Assembly: GCA_015680685.1 (NCBI GenBank)
Contig: MNCI01008884.1
Coordinates: 8,789-61,685, forward strand
Direction: 5' to 3'
From: Gnetum montanum
Taxonomy: Eukaryota; Streptophyta; Gnetopsida; Gnetales; Gnetaceae
Length of the DNA stretch: 52,897 bases
Shown: positions 35,798 to 46,972 of the stretch, piece by piece
Numbering within the stretch: the first letter of the stretch is position 1
Layout of the letters: each line of letters opens with the position of its first letter
Program-made: the position numbers and the translations under genes
The notes under the pieces: model-generated
Seen by the model: only the letters and a program-made list of their open reading frames with translations
The model's database searches: none
What the model was told of the DNA's origin: nothing

Positions 35798-37054
35798 AAG
35801 CGTCCTCAAACTAATGTCAATATGCAAGGGTAATTCAAAGAACCTTAATGAGACCTACATGTTAATGAATATTTACAGATTTTTGGAATCTAAAATATTT
35901 TGGCATGCAAATGAATCGCTCTAGCTGCGGCCAGGCTTGATCTCACTTTTATGGAAAAGAAAACAAACAATTAAAACTACACTACAAATTAATTTGCAAG
36001 AAAAATTCAAAATGAGGGAAAACCTTAAGTAAAATCCGTTTGTCATTCTCGGATCTGGTTGACACAGAATAACTGATTAAGAACCCTAAAAACAAAACTT
36101 AAAATTATACGCTTCCTAACCAACGCATGCCGAATTAGGCATATTTTCGTAGGCTTTGTAGTGAAATGATAAGAGGGATCATGATGTTCACAGATTAAAC
36201 CAAATGAACCTCTGTAATGATTCACTCCTTTTTTTTGCTACGGCCGATTATTTTTTCTGTTATTCTTTTTTATTTTTATTGAATTTAACGAAGCTCATGG
36301 GTTTATTTTGTTGACTAAGTTTCCACAGGAATAAAAGTTTGATGAGACAGGAAGTAAGTTCGAACTCAAGTTCTGGGATCTGCAATTTAAGAGAGGTTTT
36401 GATTCCTAGCATAAACGTTTGGGAAGGGGAATGGGGTACTTGCTAATACTTTTAGACTACAAATTACCCTTGCCAACGACCCATTGTGTGGGAGATGTTA
36501 TACTAAAATCTAGCCACAAACTAGAATTGTATGCAGGTGCAATTACACAAGATGAAGTATAGCTAATCAAATGACGCCAAAAGTTAGAAAAAAAAAAAAG
36601 AAGCAAAAAAAGCATATGAAATCTAGACTACATGATATATAAACAAGATATATGATGCATAAAAAAATCACAATGGATTAAAAACTATAAGATAATTACA
36701 ATAATCAAATGATCAACTTAAGTGCATAGCTAAAGATCATCCTCTCACATAGCCATTAATTTGTTTAATACAAATTTCATAAGTTTCATAAAATATAACA
36801 TAAATATAATAGAATACTATTAATATTTAAGATCTTCATCCAAGTTAACTTTGAGATAATAGCCATTAGTGCAAAGGATACCTTAGAGAAAGAGGCTTAT
36901 ACCAATCTTAATAAAGAGGGCATGTTTCATCAAGGATACTTATAACTTTTGGATTTTTCCTTAAATATTTTTTTTTTCTTTTTGAGTAAAGGTAAAGGGA
37001 TGGTGGGGTAAGGATAAGGAAAATAACATAAAAGAAAATCATAATGAGGAAAGG

Positions 37055-37190
37055 AGTAGATCTGATGTTTTTGCAGTAGATATGATATTTTTTTAGCCAA
37101 TCTTGTGTTTTTTCAATACATTTAATGTTTTTCTAGCAAAATTGATTTTTTGTAGTGGATCTAATATTTCTCTAACAAATCTATTTTGAA
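37055..37190 (+). repeat. Degenerate tandem array of about 21-bp units
   Basis: About six to seven units loosely following GTAGATCTGATGTTTTTGCA, each with a GAT(C/A)T...AATGTTTTT core. Divergence between units is high. Confidence 0.6.
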
Positions 37191-37696
37191 ATATGTGCAA
37201 TGCCGCCAAATTCAGTATGTGATCCTTCCAGTAGATCTACTACTTCTTTTCCATTCTATGAATTTCTTGATGATTTATATAAATGTATTACTTAGAAAAT
37301 TTGTAGAAGGTATGTTTTCATGTAGATTTTGAGTTATTTACCTTGTTCCTCAAGTTTTTTGACTTATTTAAATTTGGTTTGGAAAGATCGAGGTTTGGAT
37401 GCTATCCATGCATGTTATTTGTCAAACTCATTTTTGTTGGTAGAACTTGTTAATTCAGTGATGGTTTTTAAGGCACTTGATATTGGTATTTTCAATTATC
37501 AACATGCTTTATAAGTTATTTGAACTTGAACTTCCTCTTTTAATATAACACCTCTTGAATTTCAAAGGATTCCTTATTTTGTTGAATTATAAAATATTCC
37601 ATTAATTTTTGAAAAATTTGAAAAGGATATTATATCTCAAATTGGGCCAATCAAGCATTTTGAAATCCTTTTTATAGTTAGTGACTGTTGTAGAAT

Positions 37697-38943
37697 TTAG
37701 TATATAATAACTTCAACGACTGGTGGATGTACATCACGTATTTGTACTGTAGGCGTGTTGTGTACAACAATCAATCGAGTACTTGAAGTAGAGGGTTGAG
37801 CATCCGCATGATCAGTCGTTGGAATTTCGTTCCAGGAATGATGACTCCCACTAATCAAGTCATTCTCAAGAAATTTAGCATTCCTTGATTCCACAAACCT
37901 AGTAGTATGTGATGGACAATAAAATCTGTATCCCTTAGACCGTTCGGCATATCCAACGAAATACCCACTTATGGTCCTAGGGTCTAGCTTCTTCTCTTGT
38001 GGATTATAGACTCTTACCTCAGACGGGCATCCCCAAATGCGTATATGTCGCAAACTCGGTTTCCAACCTTTCCACAATTCAAATGGTGTCTTAGAGACAG
38101 CCTTGGTTGGAACTCGGTTTAATATATACACTGCCGTCTTAAGGGCTTCATTCCACAAAGACTTAGGAAGCTTGGAGCTGCTAAGCATACTCCGCACCAT
38201 GTCCAATAATGTTCGGTTTCTTCTTTCTGCCACACCATTTTGGTCCGGAGAACCAGGCATAGTGTATTGGGCAACAATCCCATGCTCTTGAAGAAACTTA
38301 GCAAAGGGACCAGGTGCTTGTCCATCATCAGTGTATCTACCATAGTATTCACCACCTCTATCAGACCTCACTATCTTTATTTGCTTACCGCATTGTTTCT
38401 CTACTTCAGCCTTAAATACCTTAAAGGCATCTAAAGCTTCATTTTTGTGATGAAGCAAGTAGAGATACATGTATCGTGAGTAGTCATCAATAAAGGTAAT
38501 GAAATACCGTTGATCATATGCATCCATATCTGGACTACAAATATCCGTATGTATGATTTCTAATATGGCAGAATTCCTCTTGACACCTTTCTTTGACACA
38601 TTGGTCTGCTTTCCCTTTATGCAGTTTACACAAGTGTCAAAGTCAGTAAAATCAAGAGTACTAAGTACTCCATCAGTTACCAAGCGCTTGATTCTCTCAA
38701 TGGAGATATGGCCTAATCTACGATGCCATAACATAGAGGATTCCTCATTCATAACACATCGCTTAATGCCAGCATGAACATGCATAGAAGTGTAAGAAGT
38801 GTCATTTTGTAAATTAAGTTGAAAAAGACCATATGTTAATGTACCATTTCCAACTATTTCAGATCTATAAGATACATTGAACATAGTATCTGAAAAGTTA
38901 AAGGAAAATCCCAATGATACAAGCCTTTGATACAGAAATTAAA
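37697..38943 (-). CDS. Ty1/copia GAG-pre-integrase and integrase fragment, uninterrupted
   Basis: The longest open frame in the window (ATG at 38914, 405 residues). It opens with no stop from about 38940, where the reading LYQRLVSLGFSF already fits the family. In order: a GAG-pre-integrase domain with the zinc-binding layout (MLWHRRLGHISIERIKRL, then CVNC; residues about 61-102), then the rve integrase core with the three acidic catalytic positions (Asp in HTDICSP, Asp in VRSDRGGEYYG, Glu in NGVAERRNR), then the usual WNEALKTAVYILNRVP and GYFVGYAERSKGYRFY segments. It stops at the end of integrase. Protease and gag upstream and RT/RNase H downstream are absent, so it is a fragment of a polyprotein, not a functional gene. 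The lack of stops contrasts with all gypsy copies around it. Confidence 0.92.
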
Positions 38944-38999
38944 TTCCATAATGCCAAAATTATTTCAAAGGCCAACATTCATCATGATAAATAGTTTAC

Positions 39000-39750
39000 A
39001 TGTGAAACGGTTTACGTTATTTTGAAAAATGCATGTAATAAACTACATCCATTGAATAAATTAAATGTAACAGTCCCTTCCCCAGGTCCAAAATAAGCGA
39101 TTGAAAATCTCAGCAGATTAAAAGACACAGCAGCAAAACACCGAGAACAGACAGAATAGGTGCTGTGTTCGAAAATGACAGAAAATTTTTCCTAAACCCA
39201 ACAGAACCCTCCTGCTATGGACTCCATACACAAACAACGAATACAGAAGAGAAAAATCGTTGCAACTCTTCACCCTATCTTTGAAGCAAATAATGAAAAC
39301 GAGAATCTTCTACGCATTTTATTTTGCAAAGTAAAACGTAAAGATTGAAGAGCTATTCCAGCTTACAGACGACGAATCTAAACCGTCAATTTCTGGACTA
39401 CTGTGCAGAAACAATGATTTTACAGAGTTTGCATTTTGTGTCATGTCAATTTCATAATCTAGGAAAACAACTCTCATCCAAAGATCCGAACCATCCGATT
39501 ACACAACGGCAAGCAGATATTTATATCATTGCTTTTTAGAGTGCAGACCGAACAGAGCAAAACTGACGGTTGAAGCTCTCCTTCAATTCTTTGGACGAAG
39601 GAATGGGAACAGGCATCTTCAACTACGCATTTTATCATGAAAAGTACAACGTAATGATTTACAGGCTATTTTAGCGTAGAAATAACAAATTTACACCGTA
39701 CATTTATGCACTGCTGTTCAGAAGCAACGAATTTAGAAGAGAAAAGTTGT
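39000..39750 (-). repeat. Copia leader region with degenerate internal repeats
   Basis: A block around 39225-39430 recurs at 39600-39750 in imperfect form. Shared pieces include CTACGCATTTTAT, AAAGTA(A)AACGTAA, and CAACGAAT...AGAAGAGAAAA followed by GTTG(C/T)(G)GCAACTCT. It has no ORF of note and lies between the primer site and the integrase fragment. Confidence 0.65.
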
Positions 39751-39800
39751 GGCAACTCTATGGAAGGGAATGGCAACAGGCATCAAGGCAGAGATCTAAT

Positions 39801-39812
39801 GCTCCGATACCA
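39801..39812 (-). other. Primer binding site of element F (tRNA-iMet)
   Basis: On the minus strand TGGTATCGGAGC follows the LTR after two bases. It matches the initiator tRNA-Met primer site (TGGTATCAGAGC) of plant copia elements at 11 of 12 bases. Confidence 0.85.
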
Positions 39813-39814
39813 AA

Positions 39815-40293
39815 TGTAGGAAATCTAACGTGCATTGAGAACCGGATTGCACAAGTGGAAGCATGAAAAAATAGATCTCTTAATCTACAAATGTGCATGA
39901 AACAAAAATGCACAAATCAATTTGAAAAAACAGATCGAACTGACCTCCAGCCATTGATGCCATTGATGAATGTTCTGGACCTTCTTTCACACGGGCGCTC
40001 TGCGGTGATGGTGTATGCAGACTGTAAGCGACTGTGAAAGGGACCTGAACTGCTATACTGCAATTGATTCCTGGTGCCGTGTTCTCCCATCAAGAAACCG
40101 TAAGGCACCAGAACCAGTTACCATTTATTAGAAAAATATGAGACCATTACCGATAACAATGAATAGAAATTTCCAAAGCTATCACATTGCTACATTAGAA
40201 AGTTGAATCGTTTTTAGGACTTTCCATGTTTACGTAGGAGGCATGTTTCTGCAATTTTCATAATGTAGGAGGCATGTTTCCACAATTGTTACA
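39815..40293 (-). repeat. 5' LTR of element F
   Basis: A 479-bp LTR in minus orientation. On the plus strand it starts TGTAGGAAATC and ends CAATTGTTACA, so the termini are TGT...ACA. A near-repeat of AGGAGGCATGTTTC occurs at 40225-40280. The partner LTR is not in the window. The inner end is fixed by the primer site; the outer end is fixed by where homology to element E's LTR begins. Confidence 0.7.
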
Positions 40294-40723
40294 AAGTACA
40301 CTCAGTACGACCGCTTCAAGCATGCATGTAGCGCTTGGTAACCCAGTAATGACTATCGTTTGGTCATCCTAGCAGCGTTGCATTAGTTTAGGATGTGTAC
40401 GGAAAGTGGGAATGGATACTAGTGTTAGGAACAATTAGAACTTAGTTAGTGAATAGTTAATGTAAGTTAGTCACTTAGTTCTCTTTACCTTTCCTTATTA
40501 GCATAAGACATTAAAAAGATAAAAGCTATAAAAAAATCATATACCTCAAGCTTACTTAACCATACAACTGTGACAATACAAGTAAGTTTGGGAGGACAAT
40601 GATTGATTAACCCTGAGTGTTCCATTAAGGTGCGTAAGCACTTAGTCCTTGGAGTTCGACTGGATCACATGTGAAACGCTCGTATTCGTATGGTTGAGTG
40701 TAGGGGTACCTCACCACTCATCA
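40294..40723 (+). repeat. 5'-truncated LTR of element E
   Basis: Only the R/U5 half is present. It matches the complement of element D's LTR (for example GCGCTTGGTAACCCAGTAA, and GGTACCTCACCACTCATCA at the end). U3 and the TATA box are replaced by element F's LTR at 40293/40294. Confidence 0.85.
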
Positions 40724-40724
40724 T

Positions 40725-40742
40725 TGGTGCCGTTGCTGGGGA
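40725..40742 (+). other. Primer binding site of element E (tRNA-Asp)
   Basis: TGGTGCCGTTGCTGGGGA differs from the complement of plant tRNA-Asp(GTC), TGGCGCCGTTGCCGGGGA, at only two bases, both C-to-T at CpG. It is the cleanest primer site in this family here. Confidence 0.88.
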
Positions 40743-40867
40743 CTTAGTTGTTTGTGCACTACATAGAACATAGGAAATCATCCATAATATTGGAATGCTA
40801 GAACGAACCCTTAGGGTTAATCAAGGAAATATAAGACAATGGTAAATTGCACACCGAATAAGACAAA

Positions 40868-41970
40868 ATGTCTTCTTCTTCACATAAGAGCATTTCACCA
40901 CCTAGGACTAACCCAAGAGATAGTCGACGACATAATACACGTAACCAAAATTTGCCAGTTCCTCAACAATTTCATGTGGCATATACTCATCATGATGAGT
41001 ATGTACCTAATTTCACCTTTATTCTCCACCAAGATGAACAACTGCGTTGGAGAGACTTGGAGGGTAACATAGTATTCCCTCTAGACCGATCAGTCCCTAA
41101 CATGCTTCTTCATGCTCTCACATGAATAGGCATGCCACTCTTATACACGAAATATGTTGCATGTGATCATGACACAAGGGACTATCATCCTACAAAACTG
41201 CAATGTCAAAGGGACTTGCGACAAGAGAGTTACCACACATCCTTAAAGGGTAAATGGCCCCACAATGCTTTGTACATCTTCAGTGAAATTAGGGATGGTG
41301 AAATTTCTTCAACAGGTTCCCCACCAAATGATGTTCCTCCTCCTAATGATGGTCAGGAGGTGGCATATTAGAACCTCCACTCCACGGTTCACAACCTCGA
41401 TTCTGATACCCATGAACATGAAGTGTTCAACGAGGGAACACGAACACATGATAAGGATAGATGTTCTGATCGTGATCACGATCAAGGCCGAGACCACCAA
41501 AGAGAAGGTAGAAAACACCATCATGGTAATGGTTCTCCTTCTTCTTCACCTTCATTGTCACATTCACCCTCTCCTTCAGTGTCCAGACGCAGCCATAAGG
41601 AAACCAATCATGAGGATAAGGGGAAACAAAGTGAAAAACATCAACAAGATAGTCAAGAACAAGGATGAGGGCACTCTAAGAAATTAAGACATAGAAGAAG
41701 GAAGAGTAGGGAACTGCGTAGACACCATAGACGCTATGAATGAGATGACCACGAAGAACCCCTACTCGCAACTAGAAGCATACTAGATATAACAGAGGTT
41801 GTAAGAGTTCCAAAAAGGCATCAAAAGGATACTAGGATCAAGAGGTTAGACATGAACAACATCCCACGATTTGAAGGGAGATACAATGCTGATCCTCAAA
41901 ATCATTTACAAGCATTCCATGATGCATGTGCCTTGCAAAACATAGAAAATGAATGGCAAAAATTAAAGTT
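40868..41970 (+). pseudogene. gag: Gag N-terminal part of element E
   Basis: Starts MSSSSHKSISPPR (ATG 40868), the same start as element D's gag at 50940. Segments include YTHHDEYVPNFTFILHQDEQ, an acidic/basic Arg-Asp-His-rich region with Ser/Pro runs (about 41423-41660), then LLATRSILDITEVV, MNNIPRFEGRYNADPQNHL and FHDACALQNIENEWQ just before the insertion point. In-frame stops (TGA after LLHALT, TAG after QEVAY, TGA after QEQG) are present. Element D is inserted at 41970/51951, and the frame continues on the far side. Confidence 0.8.
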
Positions 41971-42801
41971 TGATGAGTGGCAAGGTACCCCTACAATCAA
42001 CCATACGAATATGAGCATTACACGCGATCCAGTTGAACTCTATAGACTAAGTGCCTACACGCCTTATGGAACACCTAAGGTTAATCAGTCGTTGTCTTCC
42101 CAAGCTCACTTGTATTTGTCATGGTTGTATGGTTAAGTGAACTTGAGGTACATGATTTTTATGTCTTTTATGTTTTCATCGCCTATTCTAAGAGAGGAAA
42201 GGGTGAAGAAACTAAGTAACTAAATTTAACTAACTAAGCCTTAATTATCCTAGCATCAGTATCCGTTCCCACTTGCCATTTCACACCCTGAACCAATGCA
42301 ATGCTGCTAGGATTACCAAACACTATTCGTTACTGGGATTACCAAGCGTACTGCATGTGCTCGAAGTAGTTGTATTGAATGCACTTAACTATGAGTGTTG
42401 AGGGTTGAGAGAGATTAAGTCCTAAGAAAGCATTTAAAAATTCAACAATAATTAAATCCTCATTAGCTTAGTCCATGCACTGCAAGGTTTATCCAAAAGT
42501 TCATCTTTATTGTCGTACACAATTGTGTGCTCAGGTACAAAATTGCTCGCATAAAGATCTGTTCACTTTGTGACTCCTACTTCAGGAACATGGAAATTAT
42601 TCTAACTCTAGAATGGAAAAATGGAAAGAGTTTGGCTATGGTCTAGATCTAGATGGTGAAATAAGGGAGAGCCACCTCTTATTTATAGAATTGATGATGC
42701 GCTACGATATCATGTACGCGATATCATAGGAGAAGACGCGATATCCCGTATGATACATCACGTACGCAATATCGCGGCCCATGCGATATCACGTCCCATC
42801 A
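41971..42801 (-). repeat. 3' LTR of element D
   Basis: An 831-bp LTR, plus-strand start TGATGAGTGGCAAGGTACCC and end CGTCCCATCA. TATTTATA (TATA complement) is at 42680-42687. Four GATATC motifs (42706, 42720, 42740, 42785) and one AATATC (42768) lie between it and the outer end. It is followed by TACCCCC (42802-42808), the polypurine tract complement, which marks it as the 3' LTR. Confidence 0.92.
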
Positions 42802-44790
42802 TACCCCCATGACTAAATAAAAACTCATCCTCGAGTTTCTTATAAAATATTGGGAAGGTATGAGATTATTGACTTGAATGGAACTAATGGTGAATGGGAC
42901 AACATGTGAACGGATCATCATTACAAAACATGACAAAATTGGTGTTCATGACAACAAGAGTGAACACTTTATACATTTGACATCAGGCCTCATTTGGAAG
43001 CTGAGAGAGAAAGAGAGAGAGAAAGAAGTTTTGCTGCTACCAACACCAAGATTTTTCCTTTCGTTGTCTATCCATAAGCACGCCATCAATCTCGTTCCTT
43101 GCATGACTGCTTTAGCATCGATCCATTCCAAGTGTTCCCTCCAGATCCAATCCATTGTTGTATGATTGCCATCTACACACACAACACAGTCTTATATTAG
43201 CAAGGGTAAATGAATCATAATGTAATTGATACCTTGCTTCAGTGTAAGGTCCATTGGCTGAGTTGTGGTATGGCTGATACGAGTCCGGAGATATAATATC
43301 GATGACTACCAAAGGTGCAGGGGCTAGGAGAAAATCGAAAAAATTGGGTCAAGAGCCCCATGACTAAGAGTGAACCTCCGGTAGCGATAGAATGAACAAA
43401 GAAAAGGAATAAGAAACGTGGATAAAAAGAGACAACTATAACGTCGATGAAATGGATGTCAAGATGGAAATGAACAAAATAGAGTTGATTGCAAAAATGT
43501 TAAGGGAAAGAATTTAACTGGTGCACCAAATAGGAATGCCAGTGGATTCTCCCCAAAGCAAGCTCATGCCCTTAATGTCCTAACAAACCCACATTTAAAG
43601 AGTTCGTAGGTTTTGGGAATGTCATTTTGAACAAGAGTTAAAGTCTTAACCACAAGAATTTACCACAAAGAAAACAATGCATTAACCAAAATATACACTA
43701 ATGATACAACCGGCAATGAGGTGAACAATGGAGAAAGAACTATGGAAAGAAGAGAATGAAATGGAGTCTCAAGAACAAGGTGGTGTATAGCCCCTTGTGT
43801 ATTTAATGATTAATGTGACTGAGTAGATCCCATTCCAAGTCCAGTGTCAAATAAACCACATCTAGTGACTTTGCATTAATGCATTCAGCCAATCCATCCA
43901 CTTGAAGTAACAAGAATGCCTTCTCCAAAGAGCCACCACCATTTCAACGAAACAAGGGAGGAAAAAGTAGGAAGTGAGGAAGGGCCTTAGTTAGAGGGAA
44001 CATGTTTTTAGTTTCATAACCAGTGCTTGTAGCCTAGATGATTATTTCATCAAAGGGGTGTGCTTTGAATCCTCACTGTGTTTTTTTTTTGTTTTTTTTT
44101 GCGTGAGAACCACACCATGCAAAGACTTATTGTTTTTATTTTTATTCACTTAGCTTCTCGATAATTGGGTAACGTTGAAACGGTAAGAAAACTCAAGAAG
44201 AAAACATCCAAGCACCCAAGAGAATGGCCAACACAAAAGCATCAAGTTCCCTTGAAGCCACACCCTTTTCAATCCTTGAGTCCTTCCTTAGTTTGAGAAA
44301 TGCCTAGTCATCGATTCATTGAAAGTTCTTATTATTTTGAAGAAAGGGACTATACAGTTCCAAGCCAAGAGATATCATAGGATTTTATGGATGTATGGAT
44401 GAAGTGGACTCATTGCCTGTCATATCCCAAGAACCATACCTTAGTATCAACATCGTAACTTAAAGGTAAAAATCTAACATTAGCAATCACAAGAATACAG
44501 TTCATACCATCATTAAGAGCACTTATTAGGTGACAAACTTAACAAAATGGATAAGACACACACACACACACATAAAGAAATGAAAAAGTATAAATGATGT
44601 TGTAAAAAAAAAAAGAAAAGTTAAAGAAATTTGTAAAACAAAAATGTGCAAAACAAAAATGTGTAAAACAAAAATCTAAAAAGAACTAAGAGCCTCAATT
44701 GATTAGCATAGGTGGCCATCTCGTTCATGGAAAGGTTTAAAGGGAGAGATTCAAAATAATGAGTGTGGTCGTCCGCTATCAAAGGTGTAA
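42802..44790 (-). other. Non-coding 3' region of element D
   Basis: Lies between integrase and the 3' LTR. No convincing ORF: the short frames at 42878-43182 are unrelated to known proteins. Several blocks match element B's 3' region in order. An (AC)n run lies at 44555-44572 and a 15-bp repeat (three units of GTAAAACAAAAATGT type) at 44633-44677. The coiled-coil ORF of elements A and C is not present here. Confidence 0.6.
44633..44677. repeat. 15-bp tandem repeat, three units
   Basis: Three units of G(T/C)AAAACAAAAATGT, the last ending CT. Directly upstream are a poly-A run and an (AC)n run. Confidence 0.85.
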
Positions 44791-45960
44791 TTTGCACTGG
44801 CTGTTCTTAGTTCATGGAAAGGTTTTGTTTGTTGCACATTGACCAGTAATCTCTTATCAAGGCTTTCAAGCTTGTATCTCATCATGGCTCCCAAGGGAAA
44901 GGTTGTATGAATAATGTAAGGTCCTTCCCATAATGTTTAAAATTTCAGACGTTATGGTACATGCGTGGGGTTCCAATAAAGGACCTTATTTCTTGGTTGA
45001 TACCTAACCCTTCAAATTCTTAAGTCATGACGTTGTTTGTTATGTGCATTGTGTATCTCGTTTGATGATAGGGCAACTAATTGATTCTTGTCTAGCATGT
45101 TTAGAGTTGCCAATCTTTGTTTTTGTGCTAGATCAAGGTCAAGGTGGAGGTCATAGGCCATGGACAATGTATGGAGCTCGGTTTGAATTAGAAGTTTTGG
45201 GAGTTTTCCGTACACTAACTCATAGGGCGAGTAGCTCGTAGGGAGTTTCCAAGTGGAGCAATATGCCTAGAGAGCATCATTCAGTTTAGTGCTCCAATCT
45301 CACCTATATTTGGTAATTTTTCTTGTTAATATTCTAGTGATCTCCTGATTAGTGACCTCAACTTGGTCATTAACCTAGGGGTAATAAGGTGTAGTCAATT
45401 TATGTTCAACCCCTAAGCGTTGCATCAATTTTTGAAAGGTTGCACCTATGAAATGCATTTGGTTATCTGAGATAAGTGCATGCAGCACACCAAACCTATT
45501 TACAAATTTTTGTTGTACAAATTGTGTAGCTGTAGATGATGTGTAGTCTATTACAGTAACTACTTTGGCCCATTTTGTTATATAGTCAACAACAATGATG
45601 ATATAAGCTTTCCCATTGGACATTGGTGTAATGGGCCCCATAAAGTCTATCCCCCAAATGTTGAAGGATTCCAAAGGTTGAATCCATTGTTGTGGACCCT
45701 CCATTCTAGCAGTCATTCCACCATCATGTTGACAACGCTCAGAGGATTGGACAAAATGATGGACATCCCGAAATAGTGTTGGCCAGTAATATCCTACAAG
45801 CAGGATTTTAATGGCCATTTGTCTCCTTGCATAGTGGCCCCCACAAGGACCCTCATGAGTGTCCTGGAGAACTCTTAGTTAATCCTCATCGGGCACACAC
45901 CATCAAACCAAGCCATCAAGATAGACTTTATAGAGTTGTCCCTTGATCTCCATGAAGTAC
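44790..45960 (-). pseudogene. Integrase of element D
   Basis: Minus strand. The zinc-binding N-domain is visible at 45870-45725 (THEGPCGGHYARRQ, then SSERCQHDGG): the two His are present, but the first Cys of the CxxC pair is Ser. The rve core follows at 45818-45375 with Asp in WGIDFMGP, Asp in ALISDNQ and, after an in-frame stop, Glu in a degraded NGQVE motif (NDQVEVTNQE). The C-terminal part includes YELVYGKLPKLL and a decayed YQPRNKVLYWNP. Several stops are present. The layout is typical of Athila/Tat integrases. Confidence 0.87.
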
Positions 45961-46972
45961 TTGGATCGTGAAGAAATTGTTGCTTCTTCTTAAAGTCCAA
46001 CTTCTGTGGTGTTTGTTGGGAAAGGAGATAAGTAAGAATGCTACTATACCAATTTGTTTCCATGGGTTGGTTATTCACTACACTGGCAAAGAGGCTTTCA
46101 TCAAGAAAATGATTAGATATGGCATATTCATCCTCTTTGCTGTCCCAACACAACCAAGATAAGTGATCAGCAACTATGTTCTCGGTGCCCTTTCTATCTA
46201 CTATCGTTAGATCGAACTCCTAAAGGATTACCAACCAACATATAATACAAGGGCTAACTATTGGCTTGTTCATAAGGAACCTAATTTCACTATGATCTGT
46301 ATGAATGTACACTTTGTAGCCTAACACATAGTGCCTAAATTAGTCTAGTGCAAACACTACAGCCATTAATTCCTTTTCTGTAGTTGTGTAGTTGAGTTGT
46401 GCACCGGCAATACTCTTACTTGCATAGTGGATGTAATAAGGGCATTTTTGTTCATCTAACTATGTTAGTACGGCTCCTAAGGCATAATTAGATGCATCAG
46501 TCATTATATGAAATGGTTTGGACTAGTCAGGGGCTTGTAGAATAGGGGTTTCCACAAGCCTTTGTTTTAGATTTTGGAATGCTCGTTCACATTCCCTAGT
46601 CCATTCGAATGATGCATCATTTTTCGTTAATTTTACAAAAGGTTTGGAAATCTTGGAGAAGTTCTCAATGAATCTCTTGTAGTAGCCAATGTGTCCAAGG
46701 AATGACCAAATGTCTTTGACCATTTTTGGTTGTCGAGTGATTCCTGGGATGACCTTAACTTTTTCCAGGTCTACCTCTATTCTTGATTGTGAAATCTTAT
46801 GCCCTAGTACTATGCCATTTTGAACCATCAAATGGCTTTTTTGCCAGTTGAGCTTTAGGTTGGTTTCAAAGCATTTTTTTAGCACTTGCTCTAATCGGTC
46901 CAGGGCTTGATCAAAGCTTGTCCCATAAGTGGAGAAATCGTCCATAAAGACTTCTACTCCATTCCTTATTTG
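45961..46972 (-). pseudogene. RT C-terminal part and RNase H of element D
   Basis: Minus strand. The polymerase catalytic motif VFMDDF lies at about 46934-46951, followed by LNWQKSHLMVQNGIVLGHKI, SFLGHIGYYKRFIENFSKI and the tether into RNase H (to 46523). RNase H continues at 46510-46130 with TTEKELMAVV, the decayed YIHTDHSEI segment and ADHLSWL. At least three in-frame stops occur. The single stop between 46972 and 46945 is TAG in an otherwise continuous frame. Confidence 0.88.

Larger units (their letters stand above)
35363..37696. other. Unassigned stretch, less decayed in its first half
   Basis: 35400-36300 contains more CpG (for example TCGCGAAC, CGGCCGATT) than its surroundings and a 54-bp tandem duplication, but no protein I recognise. 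An ORF at 35621-35833 includes that duplication. 36600-37050 is AT-rich. 37055-37190 is a degenerate tandem array. 37329-37514 has a coding-like texture (YLPCSSSFLTYLNLVWKDRG) without a known motif. This could include the edge of a host gene or low-copy DNA. Confidence 0.4.
37697..40293 (-). mobile_element. Element F: rearranged Ty1/copia element with one LTR
   Basis: On the minus strand: LTR 40293-39815, primer site 39812-39801, a non-coding stretch with degenerate repeats (39750-39000), then the integrase fragment (38943-37697). Gag and protease between the leader and integrase are missing, and RT, RNase H and the second LTR beyond integrase are missing. On the right the LTR end abuts element E's LTR at 40294. 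The U3 half of E's LTR is not found to the left of F, so simple insertion is not enough; a deletion or rearrangement is needed. Confidence 0.75.

Noticed and set aside
35363-36300. Host gene exon or promoter
   Set aside because: CpG is higher and motifs such as TTAGGG occur on the minus strand, but no splice-consistent protein or known domain could be read; left as unassigned.
38037-38777. Four plus-strand ORFs and one minus-strand ORF within the copia integrase region
   Set aside because: They are shadows in other frames of the 405-residue integrase frame, which has all family motifs.
42700-42800. CRISPR-like array from the regularly spaced GATATC motifs
   Set aside because: The motif is only 6-10 bases, spacing is uneven, and the array lies in the U3 region of a plant LTR.
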